In this document: positions 24,066 through 32,507 of the stretch, one piece after another
Position numbering within the stretch: the stretch's first letter is position 1
Layout of the letters: each line of letters begins with the position of its first letter
Source: an uncultured Kiloniellaceae bacterium
GTDB lineage: Bacteria; Pseudomonadota; Alphaproteobacteria; Kiloniellales; Kiloniellaceae
Direction: 5' to 3'
Assembly (NCBI GenBank): GCA_947500035.1
Contig: CANMQP010000003.1
Coordinates: forward strand, 1 to 64,000
Length of the DNA: 64,000 bases
Notes under the pieces: model-generated
The model's input: only the letters and a program-made list of their open reading frames with translations
The model's database searches: none
Told to the model about the DNA's origin: nothing
Translations under genes and position numbers: made by a program

Positions 24066-25382
24066 GTGCAGGCTGCGTCTCTGAAGTCGATGTTACCGAT
24101 CGTGAAGAACGAGGTGAGAACTATCCGCAGCGCTCTGTGGTTCCGGCCCACGGCCTTTTCGGTCTTGGCTGCGTTGATTGCGATGTCGGTTGCTTTGGTC
24201 GATGGTTACCTACCCGTCAAAGCCTTCGCCTGGTTCCCTGAGGTTGAAATCTCGACGCTCCGTGATCTTCTGAACCTCATGGCCGGCACCATGTTGACGG
24301 TCGCGACCGTCACTCTTTCTGTATTGATGCTGGTCCTTAGCCTTGCGGCAGGGCAAGCATCACCGCGTGCGGTGCCCGAGATTATGGCAGATACCGTCAC
24401 GCAAAACGCTTTGGGAACCTTTCTTGCGACCTTCGTCTTTGCCCTGACGTCCTTGCTGCTGTTGGGATTTGGCGCAGTCGCCGGTCCCGGCATCACGCTC
24501 ACACTCTTCTGCGCCCTGATTTTGATCATGACCTCGGTGCGTTATCTGGTGCAGTGGATCCACCATGTGGCCGAGACCTTAAAGCTGAACCGCGTCGTAT
24601 CCCGCATTCATTCTCAGGCGGAAGAGGTTCTGAAATCCTACTTGGACAAGCGCCACGCATCCGAAGCAGGAGAGAGGCGGAGCTTGCGCGAGCCCCTCAT
24701 GACGCTTCATCCCAACCGAACCGGCTACATCCAGCTTATTGATGAAGAGAAAATACGTTCCTTGGCCGAGGAGCGGGATATCTCGATCGAGGTCACGGTT
24801 CAGGAAGGCGACTTCGTTCATCCGAAGCGCTTTCTGCTGCGGCACGAGGGTCCGGAACTTGACGGCGCGACGATTCGGGCGTTGCGTATGGCTATCGTTG
24901 TTGGGTTTGAACGCAGTCCGGAGGCGGACCCCCGGCTCGGTTTCGAGTTGTTGACGGAGATTGCCTGCCGGGCGCTGTCACCGGGTGTGAACGACCCGCA
25001 ATCCGCACTTGCCTGCATTGAATATTTGGGTGGCCTGCTTGCATTTGCGGGTAGTTGCCCGCTGCAGCATTATCCGGCGAAACACTCGAAAGATGGCCGT
25101 GTCATTTTTGCCAGGGCCGACTTCGCGGCTCTTCTGGTGCGTTCCATCCGGCCTATCGTCCGCGATGGAGCAGGGGTTGCTGAGGTCATCTGCGCAGTTA
25201 TGTCGATCTTGGAAGAGCTGTCTGAAAGCGTTGAGCCCGAATACAAGGGCTTGATCTTCGAAGAGGTTCGCCGAGCTGAAACTCTGGGTCTGGAATCCCT
25301 TCAACTCGGCTTGGATAAGCAGGTGTTGACAGCAATAGCCGAACGTATAGAAGGCGCCAACTCAAAGCGAGAAGATCAGTGA
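24066..25382 (+). CDS. DUF2254 membrane protein
   Basis: About 438 residues. Four membrane helices in the N-terminal third (FRPTAFSVLAALIAMSVALVDGYLP; TMLTVATVTLSVLMLVLSLAAGQASPRAVPEIM; a third and fourth before residue 165), then a soluble domain with the DUF2254 pattern (GYIQLIDEEKIRSLAEERD, VQEGDFVHPKRFLL, CRALSPGVNDPQSALACIEYL). Function unknown. Start is a GTG at 24066 or ATG 24090. No EcfG promoter; a terminator separates it from the lipoprotein gene. Confidence 0.85.
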   Translation: MQAASLKSMLPIVKNEVRTIRSALWFRPTAFSVLAALIAMSVALVDGYLPVKAFAWFPEVEISTLRDLLNLMAGTMLTVATVTLSVLMLVLSLAAGQASPRAVPEIMADTVTQNALGTFLATFVFALTSLLLLGFGAVAGPGITLTLFCALILIMTSVRYLVQWIHHVAETLKLNRVVSRIHSQAEEVLKSYLDKRHASEAGERRSLREPLMTLHPNRTGYIQLIDEEKIRSLAEERDISIEVTVQEGDFVHPKRFLLRHEGPELDGATIRALRMAIVVGFERSPEADPRLGFELLTEIACRALSPGVNDPQSALACIEYLGGLLAFAGSCPLQHYPAKHSKDGRVIFARADFAALLVRSIRPIVRDGAGVAEVICAVMSILEELSESVEPEYKGLIFEEVRRAETLGLESLQLGLDKQVLTAIAERIEGANSKREDQ

Positions 25383-25421
25383 TCCGGCATTTTGCAGCAG
25401 ATATAGCTGGTCGGCCGGCGG

Positions 25422-25580
25422 TTAACGCCGAGCAATAATCCAGACTGCATGTATGATCCCGGGGATGTAACCTAGTATCGTGAGGATGATATTAATCCAA
25501 AACTGGGGGCCAATACCGACTTGCAGAAAAACTCCCAACGGGGGCAAAAGAATAGCGATCAGAATGCGGATCAGGTCCAT
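25422..25580 (-). CDS. Pmp3/YqaE (UPF0057) small membrane protein
   Basis: 52 residues, two membrane helices: LIRILIAILLPPLGVFLQVG then QFWINIILTILGYIPGIIHAVWII. This is the Pmp3/UPF0057 signature; members affect membrane potential and are induced by salt or cold in plants, yeast and bacteria. The start at 25580 has an AGAACCTCTC-complement (GAGAGGTTC) just upstream; an extended frame to 25616 adds a polar leader. A degenerate EcfG-like site (GGAAC-N16-AGTT) lies at 25683-25659 on the minus strand, too weak to list separately. Confidence 0.88.
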   Translation of the reverse strand: MDLIRILIAILLPPLGVFLQVGIGPQFWINIILTILGYIPGIIHAVWIIARR

Positions 25581-25748
25581 GAGAGGTTCTCTTTCTAAGT
25601 AACTGTAAAGATGCACGGATGGCTAAGGAAGCTCTGGGCGTCGTGCTCGTACAGAGCTAACTCATGATTTCGAAAATCGTTCCATAAATGCGTCATGATG
25701 TTGAAACTGTCGACTGGGGAGTGGGCAAAGAAAGCCGAAGACTGACAG

Positions 25749-26585
25749 TCAGTCTTCGTCCGATTCGATTTCTCTGCGGACCTGCGCATAACTGATCATC
25801 GCGAAAAGGACTGTTCCGCCGACAACGTTGCCGGCCAAGGTCGGAAGAGCGAACCCGAACAGTGTTTCCAGACCATCGATTCTTCCGGTCATCAGCAAAA
25901 AGAAGGCCTCAACTGAGCCAGCAACGATGTGAGTGAAGTCCGCCAACGCAATGACGTAGGTAATAAGGCCAATCATCCAGAACGCCATATGCTCCGCGGA
26001 CGGGAGCAGCCAGACGAGAGCCGCGATCAGCCAGCCCGCGCCGATTCCTTTGATAAACATCTCGCTTGGCGAGTTCTCAAAGAGGTGCTCGCCGATCGAT
26101 GTGATAGCGGTCATGGTTGCGGCGGGAAGTGGCTCTCCGTAGGCCAGGAAGGCCGCGACAACCGCCGCCCCCGCAAAGTTCGCCAGTAGAACGATGCCCC
26201 AAAGCCGCGCGATGAGCGCCAGACATTGAAGCGAAGGCGCTGCCATTAATGGCAGGACCACCGTGATTGTGTTCTCTGTGAAGAGCTGTTGCCGCGCAAG
26301 AATGACGATCAGGAAACCAACGCTGTAGCCCATATCCGCGATGAGCGGCGTCCAATCCGCGTCCGGCAGAAAACTCTTCAATAAAGCCTGGGTAATAACG
26401 GAAAAGCTGATCGTCAGGCCTGCTGCGACCCCTGACCACCAGAGTGCCGAGGCGTCCCGCTCAAGCTCTTCCTCGCCTTCCTGTCGCACTACCTCGTAAA
26501 CGACCGCCGCTCTCAATCGGCGCTTATCCTCGACGTCCTGGTGATCCGAATCCGAGAAGGTGGGGCTTTGGCTATTCTCTACCAT
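25749..26585 (-). CDS. Formate/nitrite transporter (FNT)-family channel, YfdC-like
   Basis: About 278 residues. After an acidic cytoplasmic leader (EVVRQEGEEELERDASALWWSGVAAGL), six membrane helices follow with FNT features (GFLIVILARQQLFTENTITVVLPLM; FIKGIGAGWLIAALVW; LADFTHIVAGSVEAF; FALPTLAGNVVGGTVLFAMISYAQVR). It most resembles the YfdC subgroup, whose substrate is not known, rather than FocA or NirC. Start at 26585. A possible EcfG-like promoter with TGTT as -10 lies at 26644-26669. Confidence 0.85.
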   Translation of the reverse strand: MVENSQSPTFSDSDHQDVEDKRRLRAAVVYEVVRQEGEEELERDASALWWSGVAAGLTISFSVITQALLKSFLPDADWTPLIADMGYSVGFLIVILARQQLFTENTITVVLPLMAAPSLQCLALIARLWGIVLLANFAGAAVVAAFLAYGEPLPAATMTAITSIGEHLFENSPSEMFIKGIGAGWLIAALVWLLPSAEHMAFWMIGLITYVIALADFTHIVAGSVEAFFLLMTGRIDGLETLFGFALPTLAGNVVGGTVLFAMISYAQVRREIESDED

Positions 26586-26643
26586 GTTTCCTCACGTGTC
26601 TGGCCGCCGCGGTCCGTCCACAGCGCGCCGGCACCCGCTGAGA

Positions 26644-26669
26644 AACACTGCCGGGTCAGGATTGGTTCC
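26644..26669 (-). promoter_or_regulatory. Weak EcfG-like promoter for the FNT gene
   Basis: Minus strand: GGAAC (26669-26665), 17-base spacer, TGTT (26647-26644). One mismatch in the -10 element, 59 nt upstream of the start. Confidence 0.4.
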
Positions 26670-26736
26670 ACTTTTTTTAACAAGAATATTCTTTTCGAGA
26701 GTTTCGGAACACAGCCCGCCAAAGACAAAAAACTAT

Positions 26737-26761
26737 GGAACCCCGGCTTGCCGAAGAGGTT
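26737..26761 (+). promoter_or_regulatory. EcfG-like promoter (GGTT -10) for the DUF1328 gene
   Basis: GGAAC at 26737-26741, 16-base spacer, GGTT at 26758-26761; one mismatch, 80 nt before the ATG. Confidence 0.55.
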
Positions 26762-26841
26762 GTCAATATATCGGGTGTGGCCGCCAGAGCAGTTTGCTTT
26801 GGAGGCATCCACTCTTTGTATAGTGAGAGAAAGGAATGGCT

Positions 26842-27009
26842 ATGCTTTACTGGGCCGCAGTTTTTTTTGTCATCGCATTAATTGCGGGTGTATTCGGGTT
26901 CGGTGGGCTGGCATCTGCGTCGGCGGGCGTTGCGCAAATCCTCTTTTTCATCTTCCTCATTCTGCTGGTCGTCTCCCTCGTTTCGCACATTGCGCGCGGG
27001 AGGCGTTAA
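26842..27009 (+). CDS. DUF1328 (UPF0391/YtjA) small membrane protein
   Basis: 55 residues, two membrane helices: [22 protein letters not shown] then [23 protein letters not shown]. This matches the UPF0391/YtjA family, which begins MLYWA, so I choose ATG 26842 rather than ATG 26836 six bases upstream. AAGGA ribosome site. EcfG-like promoter at 26737. The role is unknown, but family members are induced by several envelope stresses. Confidence 0.85.
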   Translation: MLYWAAVFFVIALIAGVFGFGGLASASAGVAQILFFIFLILLVVSLVSHIARGRR

Positions 27010-27019
27010 GCAGACCGAT

Positions 27020-27622
27020 TCAGCAGCTCTCAGACAGCAGTAGTCGCCGGAGGTTTTTTGAGACGGGTTCTTGGCCAAGCCACAGATCCAGCAACGCATG
27101 AATGAGATCGCCGTTCGGCTTGAAGGCCTGTCTCTCGCCGTTGACATAGAGAGCATTCCCTTCCTGGGGCTCATAGGCGATGACGACGACGTCGTTGGTC
27201 TCGACCTCTTGAAATAAATCCTGCAGGACCATGAACATCTCGCGTGAAATCTCCTCCCGCAAGTGTGAACGCCATTCGCTTGGAATCTGATCAGGCACAT
27301 CGCCGTCATAGAGGATTTCCAGGCGGACGGCCTTCGGAGTCGCGGTGCTGCGGTACCTGTACAGGTCGTTGGACCTGTCTTCCGTGTACAGCGATACGAG
27401 GTAGAGGTCATACCACAGCACCTCGCGCATGCCGCAGCTGGTCAGATAAAAGCTCCTGTCGACTGCATCCAGGCGGTCGGGCAGAGGAATGCCCTCGAAA
27501 TCAGCTGCTTCTGCGCGGACACTGAGACTGAGGAGGAGAGCCGTGGTGACGGCAAGCCACTTCGCTGCTCGCTCAAAGGTCTCCCGAATCCGGAGGTGCC
27601 GCAGGTTTGCGCCGCCAAACAT
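27020..27622 (-). CDS. Chalcone-isomerase-like periplasmic protein
   Basis: About 200 residues. From the methionine at 27622 there is a basic leader then a signal helix (AAKWLAVTTALLLSLSVRAEA). The mature domain (FEGIPLPDRLDAVDRSFYLTSCGMREVLWYDLYLVSLYTEDRS..., LEILYDGDVPDQIPSEW, LIHALLDLWLGQEPVSKNLRRLLL) fits the bacterial chalcone-isomerase-like family (Chalcone_3), whose members lack chalcone isomerase activity and whose role is open. An in-frame extension to 27751 lacks a ribosome site. Convergent with the DUF1328 gene, 10 bp apart. Confidence 0.72.
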   Translation of the reverse strand: MFGGANLRHLRIRETFERAAKWLAVTTALLLSLSVRAEAADFEGIPLPDRLDAVDRSFYLTSCGMREVLWYDLYLVSLYTEDRSNDLYRYRSTATPKAVRLEILYDGDVPDQIPSEWRSHLREEISREMFMVLQDLFQEVETNDVVVIAYEPQEGNALYVNGERQAFKPNGDLIHALLDLWLGQEPVSKNLRRLLLSESC

Positions 27623-27790
27623 CTGGATCGTCCTCTCTGTTGTGTTCTTCCAGGGAGCTTGGTACCGGGTTAACGCCCTGGTGTCGCGAAATCCTTCATT
27701 GGCAGTTTGACCGAGTGCCTCGCGAAGGTAAATGCCACTTTCGCCATCCACTGTGGGGAGTATGCCATTGCTAGGTTGGGAACTAATAGC

Positions 27791-29179
27791 TCATTCCACG
27801 ACATGCTCCCAAGGCACGCGAATTTCCCACCGCAAACCCTCGTGCGCAAAATCAGTTTCGACTTCAGCGCCCAAGGCCCGCGCGGTCACCTCCTGCAGGA
27901 TGGCGTAGCCGAAGCCTTTTTTGCTTTGAGGCTTTACCGGTGGCCCTCCGTTTTCTGACCACCTGAGGTGGAGATGTGCTTGGTTCCCGGAGTCTTCAAC
28001 CTTACGCCAGGAGATCTTCACCTTTCCCTGGGGACTTGACAACGCACCATACTTTGCTGCGTTCGTTGCAAGCTCGTGCAACGCCATGCCTATATTCTGG
28101 GTTGCGTCAACGCTTAAGCGCAGATCGCTGCCTACAAGTATGATCTGGGTCTTTGTTGCGGGCAACAGGTGCCCAATCTGGCCATTAATCAGCTCGACCA
28201 GTGAACCGCCGCGCCAAGCCTCCTGAACGAGGAGGTCGTGGGATTGGGCCAAACCCTGCAGCCGACCGACAAAAGACTCGATGAACTCATCAGGGCTCTT
28301 TGCATAGGCCGCCGACTGCCGGGCCATTGCCTGGGTGACAGCCAAGAGGTTTTTTAGCCGATGGTTCACCTCACGCGTAATCAGACGAAGGTGCGATTCC
28401 GATTCTTTCTGTTCGGTTATGTCGACGGCAATCGAGATGATGCCGTCGAGCATACCTCCCTCGTCGTACATCGGCTCTATATTGACGTCGAAGCAATGCT
28501 CGACGCCCTCGATTTCCACTGTCGTCTCGATACGCTGCGGTTTTTCCTCCTCCAGCGAACGACGCTTTGCTTCGATCAGGGGTAAGGCAGTCTCCAATGG
28601 AAGTAACTCGTGATCCTTCCTGCCGATCACCGCCGCCGCACCGAACCCGGCAGGCGCGTTGTGGATCCATGTGTAGCTTAGATCCTGGTCCTGAGCGAAG
28701 ATCGTGATTTTAGATCCGAGCAGAGCGCGTTCGAAACGTCGGATCATCCTGGGTAGTTCCAGCAGGAGATTATGCTCAGGGTTCTCTGTATCAAGCTGCT
28801 CGCCGCCAGCACCACCCTGTTGTTTGGTGGAGGTCGCTCGTTTGTTGAGTCCAGGAGCGCGCAACAGGGATCGAGAGTCTCCGGTCGGAGAGAACTTGCG
28901 AGAGGGCCATAACAGGACGACGGGCATCAAAACGATCAAACAGACGATCGCCACGAGTGCGGCCGTCATGATCAGTTCCTGAATAGAAAACACGTCTTTG
29001 TTGGCCGCACTCAGGATTTGTGCGACGCCGAACGTTGTTGTGGCAATGGAAAATCCGTAGATCCAAACGCGATGACGCAGGGCAAATCCCTGTATATCTG
29101 TGAAGCGGGACATTCGTATCAGGACCAATAAACTTCCAAAAACAAGCAAGGCGCTCAAACCGCCGATCCAAAAACTCAT
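27791..29179 (-). CDS. Membrane PAS-HWE/HisKA_2 histidine kinase
   Basis: About 462 residues. Three N-terminal membrane helices, a linker, a PAS domain (about residues 150-270: FAQDQDLSYTWIHNAPAGFGAAAVIGRKDHELLP ... DGIISIAVDITEQKESE), then the HWE/HisKA_2 core: phospho-acceptor in REVNHRLKNLLAVTQAMARQ, N-box ALHELATNAAKYGALS, and WSENGGPP...GFGYAILQEV. All catalytic motifs look intact. Kinases of this class phosphorylate PhyR in the alphaproteobacterial stress response. Together with the degenerate kinase next to ecfG it is a likely PhyR input. Confidence 0.87.
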   Translation of the reverse strand: MSFWIGGLSALLVFGSLLVLIRMSRFTDIQGFALRHRVWIYGFSIATTTFGVAQILSAANKDVFSIQELIMTAALVAIVCLIVLMPVVLLWPSRKFSPTGDSRSLLRAPGLNKRATSTKQQGGAGGEQLDTENPEHNLLLELPRMIRRFERALLGSKITIFAQDQDLSYTWIHNAPAGFGAAAVIGRKDHELLPLETALPLIEAKRRSLEEEKPQRIETTVEIEGVEHCFDVNIEPMYDEGGMLDGIISIAVDITEQKESESHLRLITREVNHRLKNLLAVTQAMARQSAAYAKSPDEFIESFVGRLQGLAQSHDLLVQEAWRGGSLVELINGQIGHLLPATKTQIILVGSDLRLSVDATQNIGMALHELATNAAKYGALSSPQGKVKISWRKVEDSGNQAHLHLRWSENGGPPVKPQSKKGFGYAILQEVTARALGAEVETDFAHEGLRWEIRVPWEHVVE

Positions 29180-29352
29180 TGTTATCTCAAATCAGCGTTT
29201 CAATAACAGGGCACGGCGAAGAAGCCGCACCCCGTGGGTGGTCCAATTTCGGTAGGGAAGGGGGCGTATACAGCAGTTGCAACGAGAGCGTTATGTCGCA
29301 CGACATAGTCAGATGAATTTTGTTGTGCCGAAATAGATTTTTTATTTTTACT

Positions 29353-29377
29353 GGAACTATTCCGTTTAATTGCCGTT
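29353..29377 (+). promoter_or_regulatory. EcfG-type promoter, distal, upstream of csbD
   Basis: GGAAC at 29353-29357, 16-base spacer, CGTT at 29374-29377. Exact consensus, but 211 nt from the csbD ATG and no other gene lies between, so it is either a second csbD promoter or drives an unseen small transcript. The 410-bp gap 29180-29588 holds this site and the next and no convincing gene. Confidence 0.6.
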
Positions 29378-29514
29378 TGCACAGTGGGCGGGATCGTCGC
29401 GGCCATCCCCCTCAACTGGCTGCGATCTCTCGTTTCTTGACGACTATTACTTTTGGGTGATCGAATTTATTCGATCACCTTCTTTTTTTGGTCGAAAGAA
29501 GTGATTTTTTCTTT

Positions 29515-29540
29515 GGAACCAAGCCTTGATCCCGGCGGTT
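29515..29540 (+). promoter_or_regulatory. EcfG-like promoter (GGTT -10), proximal to csbD
   Basis: GGAAC at 29515-29519, 17-base spacer, GGTT at 29537-29540; 48 nt before the csbD ATG, the usual distance for this regulon. Confidence 0.6.
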
Positions 29541-29588
29541 TACCAAAGAGATTTGGAACGATCACAATCAGACGAAAGGAGCAAAACG

Positions 29589-29786
29589 ATGAACTGGGAT
29601 CAGGTCGAAGGAAACTGGAAGCAATTCAAGGGCAACGTCCAGCAACAGTGGGGCAAGCTCTCCGATGATGATCTCGACGTGGTGGAAGGCCGGCGAACCG
29701 AATTGGCCGGCAAGCTCCAGGAGCGTTACGGAATTGCCCAGGAAGAAGCCGAACGCGAAATCGATCAGTGGCTGAAGCAGAGCTAA
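29589..29786 (+). CDS. CsbD-family stress protein
   Basis: 65 residues: NWDQVEGNWKQFKGNVQQQWGKLSDDDLDVVEGRRTELAGKLQERYGIAQEEAEREIDQW is the CsbD/UPF0337 family pattern, a small hydrophilic two-helix protein and a standard marker of general stress regulons (CsbD under SigB in Bacillus; UPF0337 under PhyR in alphaproteobacteria). AAAGGAG ribosome site. Two EcfG-like promoters precede it. The PRC-barrel gene follows 59 bp later and may be co-transcribed. Confidence 0.92.
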   Translation: MNWDQVEGNWKQFKGNVQQQWGKLSDDDLDVVEGRRTELAGKLQERYGIAQEEAEREIDQWLKQS

Positions 29787-29845
29787 AGCAACTGAAGCGG
29801 CTTGTAATCGTCTTCTTGAAACCGAAACACACTACGAGGTTAAAC

Positions 29846-30544
29846 ATGAATAAGGTACTTTTGTCGACGAGCACGGCATTCCTGATAGCGGCCGGCTCGG
29901 CCTCATCGTTCGCGAACTGCGAAATCATCGACGCAGATCTGGACAAGAAAATCTCGGAGAACCAGCAGCTTCGGGCCGAATACAACGCAAGTCTGCTCCG
30001 GGATGCGCGGTCGTTGCGTGATGCCGCGGGAACCCTCACCGCCTACGGCAAGGACGACGCCTGCGCGGCGGTGTCCGCGGCGATCAGAGAAATGGTGGAG
30101 AACCCGAAGGCTGCAGCGGCGGCGAAGGCCGGAGTAACGGGTGAGGAGGTCGTGGTTGCGACGAAAAGTGCCGACGATCGTCGCGCATCTGCAGTTTCCG
30201 TCTCGAAAATGACATCGAGGATCCGGGCGGAAGAAATTATTGGAACGGACGTCTTCGGTGCGAAGGGCGATACCGTCGGCGAGGTCGCGGATATCGTGTT
30301 CGGCGCAAACGGTCAACCAACCTACGCTGTCGTTTCTTACGGTGGATTTCTGGGTGTTGCCGAAGACCAGGCCGCGATTCCCTTCAAACTGCTGAAAGTG
30401 TCGTCGGACAAAGAAGCTTTCTTCGTAGATATGACCGAGGAGGAGCTTGAGAAGGCACCGAGGTTCGAGACGGGGCGGTATGACTGGATCGAAGATGAAG
30501 CCTGGCGCACGAAGAACGACCAATACTTCGAACCGAAGAACTAA
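29846..30544 (+). CDS. Secreted PRC-barrel protein, second copy
   Basis: About 232 residues. Signal peptide MNKVLLSTSTAFLIAAGSASSFA, a helical region with two cysteines (NCEIIDADLDKK and DDACAAVSAAIREM), then a PRC-barrel domain at about residues 130-215 (RAEEIIGTDVFGAKGDTVGEVADIVFGANGQPTYAVVSYGGFLGV). The middle helical region (NxQLRAEYNASLLRDARSLRDAA) is absent from the PRC-barrel protein at 3570. Probably co-transcribed with csbD. Periplasmic; binding partner unknown. Confidence 0.82.
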   Translation: MNKVLLSTSTAFLIAAGSASSFANCEIIDADLDKKISENQQLRAEYNASLLRDARSLRDAAGTLTAYGKDDACAAVSAAIREMVENPKAAAAAKAGVTGEEVVVATKSADDRRASAVSVSKMTSRIRAEEIIGTDVFGAKGDTVGEVADIVFGANGQPTYAVVSYGGFLGVAEDQAAIPFKLLKVSSDKEAFFVDMTEEELEKAPRFETGRYDWIEDEAWRTKNDQYFEPKN

Positions 30545-30559
30545 CTAACACATAGCCTG

Positions 30560-30632
30560 CCGGTGGGAGAGACGACCCACTCCCACCGGTCGGGCAACGA
30601 GAATCAGCGGCAAGCCGAGTGAGTTGCCGCTG
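30560..30632. terminator. Two hairpins between convergent genes
   Basis: CCGGTGGGAG (30560-30569) pairs with CTCCCACCGG (30580-30589), and CAGCGGCAA (30605-30613) with TTGCCGCTG (30624-30632). They separate the convergent ends of the PRC-barrel gene and phyR and probably terminate both transcripts; T-runs are poor. Confidence 0.65.
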
Positions 30633-30674
30633 GGTTCCATTTTATGCCTTGGCTTGAAAAGGTGTTACGCCAAA

Positions 30675-31481
30675 TCACGCACCGGTTAAGCTTGGTGTCT
30701 GAACATGAGCTGCTTTTTGACCGAAGAAAAGCGCCTGGCTGACAACTGCTCTGATGGTCTCAGGCTGGAAGGGCTTGGTGATGAGAAAGGTCGGTTCAGG
30801 GCGTTCACCTGTCAGCAACCGCTCCGGATATGCCGTGATGAAAATGACCGGAACCTCGAAGCTGCCCAGGATTTCGTTGATTGCGTCCAGGCCGGAACTG
30901 CCATCGGCAAGCTGGATATCGGCCAAGATGAGGCCAGGTTGTGTGCGCACGGCCAGCGCCACGGCTTCCTTGTGCGTTCTAGCCGTACCGGTAACACTGT
31001 GCCCCAAGTCCTCCACCAGGGATTCGAGATCCATGGCAATGATCGGCTCGTCTTCGATGATCATGACTTCGGTCGCGAGCTGTTGCGCGATTTCGAGCGC
31101 TGCTTTGTCGGCCAGTTCAGTGACCTCTTCCAACGTGACGTCAAGTATTTGGGCGACGTCTGATGGCTCAAACTGCTCGACGGCTGTCAGCAGAAAGGCC
31201 TGGCGCGGCCTGGGCGTGATACTGTCGATTTTCTGATCGGGCATTATGCGGTCAACGATTGGGTATTCGGTCCTTGATCCCGCCGAATTCCAAATCTTGG
31301 TAAAGACATGGAAAAGAGCCGTTTTCGGCGCCATATCCGCAGGGAATGAAGCGGGATCCGCAATAAGCGCTTCAAGGACAGCGGCAACGTACGCATCTCC
31401 ACTTGCCTGACTCCCAGTGAGCGCGCGCGCATAGCGGCGGAGGTAGGGTAAATGGGGTGCGATCGCACTCGAAATTGACAT
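30675..31481 (-). CDS. phyR: General stress response regulator PhyR
   Basis: About 268 residues with the diagnostic order: an N-terminal sigma-factor-like domain (about 1-130; RYARALTGSQASGDAYVAAVLEAL, QFEPSDVAQILDVTLEEVTELADKA) fused to a receiver (VMIIEDEPIIAMDLESLVEDLGH; phospho-acceptor D188 in LILADIQLADG; K236 in ITKPF). On phosphorylation PhyR binds NepR through the sigma-like domain and frees EcfG. It lies divergent from nepR-ecfG, the usual arrangement. Its own promoter region has a GGAAC-N16-GGTT element, so autoregulation through EcfG is likely. Confidence 0.97.
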   Translation of the reverse strand: MSISSAIAPHLPYLRRYARALTGSQASGDAYVAAVLEALIADPASFPADMAPKTALFHVFTKIWNSAGSRTEYPIVDRIMPDQKIDSITPRPRQAFLLTAVEQFEPSDVAQILDVTLEEVTELADKAALEIAQQLATEVMIIEDEPIIAMDLESLVEDLGHSVTGTARTHKEAVALAVRTQPGLILADIQLADGSSGLDAINEILGSFEVPVIFITAYPERLLTGERPEPTFLITKPFQPETIRAVVSQALFFGQKAAHVQTPSLTGA

Positions 31482-31542
31482 TTGATATCCCCTAGGTTCG
31501 GAAGGTCTTTTGCTGAAACTGTGATCGACTCAGCCGATAAGT

Positions 31543-31567
31543 AACCCCGTGGGCGAAAAAAAGTTCC
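31543..31567 (-). promoter_or_regulatory. EcfG-like promoter for phyR
   Basis: Minus strand: GGAAC (31567-31563), 16-base spacer, GGTT (31546-31543); 62 nt before the phyR start. Its -35 box is one arm of the palindrome at 31556-31587. Confidence 0.6.
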
Positions 31568-31587
31568 CTGCAGGCGGAACTTTTTTT
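31556..31587. repeat. 12-bp perfect inverted repeat at the phyR/nepR promoters
   Basis: Seven A plus GTTCC (31556-31567), eight-base centre CTGCAGGC, GGAAC plus seven T (31576-31587). The arms are the opposed EcfG -35 boxes of phyR and nepR-ecfG. The same structure reads as a hairpin with a T-run in either direction. Confidence 0.8.
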
Positions 31588-31600
31588 GCTCTCGCGCATT
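31576..31600 (+). promoter_or_regulatory. EcfG-like promoter for nepR-ecfG
   Basis: GGAAC at 31576-31580, 16-base spacer, CATT at 31597-31600, one mismatch from CGTT. It would make the sigma factor operon autoregulated, as known for other alphaproteobacteria. Confidence 0.5.
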
Positions 31601-31713
31601 TCACCATCATTGAACGCAGAATTCTGCGGCATTGCAGCGCCAAGACCGGCAAGATTGTCGGTATCAAATTGTGCGTTTAGGATGGCGCTGATCGGAACTG
31701 AGGCGAGTAAGGA

Positions 31714-31923
31714 ATGGAAATGACCAGCGACGAGCAAGCCGGCGGTGACAAAAGCCGAGGAGCGGTCCGCGGCAAGCTGAGCACTGATGCGCAGGACAAA
31801 ATCGGCGAGAAGTTGCGAGGCATGTATGAAACGGTTGCAACCGAGCCAGTCCCGGAAAAGTTTCTGGACCTTTTGAAGTCTCTGGAAGAGGCGGAGCAGG
31901 GTCAGAAAAGGGACGAGGAATGA
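31714..31923 (+). CDS. nepR: Anti-sigma factor NepR
   Basis: 69 residues. The core (LSTDAQDKIGEKLRGMYETVATEPVPEKFLDLLKSLEEAE) is the NepR pattern: two short helices that wrap EcfG and are displaced by phospho-PhyR. Flanking ends are hydrophilic and probably disordered, as in other NepR proteins. Start at ATG 31714 or 31720. The stop overlaps the ecfG start, so anti-sigma and sigma factor are translated together, keeping them near equal amounts. Confidence 0.95.
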   Translation: MEMTSDEQAGGDKSRGAVRGKLSTDAQDKIGEKLRGMYETVATEPVPEKFLDLLKSLEEAEQGQKRDEE

Positions 31924-32486
31924 TGCAGGTGAAAGCTTCATTCAAGGAGAGCTTGGTCGGTGCGATTCCGAATCTCCGGGCCTTTGCGGTTACACTCACA
32001 GGGAATGTCGACCGTGCCGACGATTTGGTTCAGGAAACGCTCGTCAAAGCCTGGTCGAAATCCGACTCCTACGAGGAGGGCACGCATCTGCATGCCTGGC
32101 TCTTTACGATCCTCCGTAACACCTTCTACTCTGAGTTCAGAAAGCGTAAGCGCGAAGTCGAGGACACCGACGGCAGTATTGTCGCCAAGCTTTCATCTCA
32201 CGCCGAGCAGACCGGCAAAATGGATCTCTTGGACTTCAAAGACGCGCTGACACAACTTCCCCCTGACCAGCGCGAGGCCTTGATCCTGGTTGGCGCTTCC
32301 GGCTTTACCTGCGAGGAGGCGTCGGTTATTTGCGGCTGCGCGGTGGGAACGATCAAGAGCCGGGTAAATCGGGCACGGTCTAAACTCACGCAGATTCTCG
32401 ATGTGGAGTCAGGGGATGACTTTGGGCCGGACCCGACCGCGCAGGCAATACTTTCAACCAACCTGCCCGACGCGAAAGCAGTTTGA
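31920..32486 (+). CDS. ecfG: General stress sigma factor EcfG
   Basis: About 188 residues. Sigma region 2 spans about 18-85 (FAVTLTGNVDRADDLVQETLVKAW, GTHLHAWLFTILRNTFYSEFRKRKRE) and region 4 about 115-170 (LTQLPPDQREALILVGASGFTCEEASVICGCAVGTIKSRVNRARSKL). EcfG directs RNA polymerase to GGAAC-N16/17-CGTT promoters, of which many lie in this block. It overlaps nepR by four bases and is followed 21 bp later by a sensor kinase gene, giving the classical phyR / nepR-ecfG-kinase locus. Confidence 0.96.
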   Translation: MMQVKASFKESLVGAIPNLRAFAVTLTGNVDRADDLVQETLVKAWSKSDSYEEGTHLHAWLFTILRNTFYSEFRKRKREVEDTDGSIVAKLSSHAEQTGKMDLLDFKDALTQLPPDQREALILVGASGFTCEEASVICGCAVGTIKSRVNRARSKLTQILDVESGDDFGPDPTAQAILSTNLPDAKAV

Positions 32487-32507
32487 AGCCAGAGGGGACT
32501 GGTTGCC

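Noticed and set aside
24395-24430. GGAAC words inside coding sequences, such as in the DUF2254 gene
   Set aside because: They have no matching -10 element or lie inside genes with no downstream start, so they are chance occurrences.
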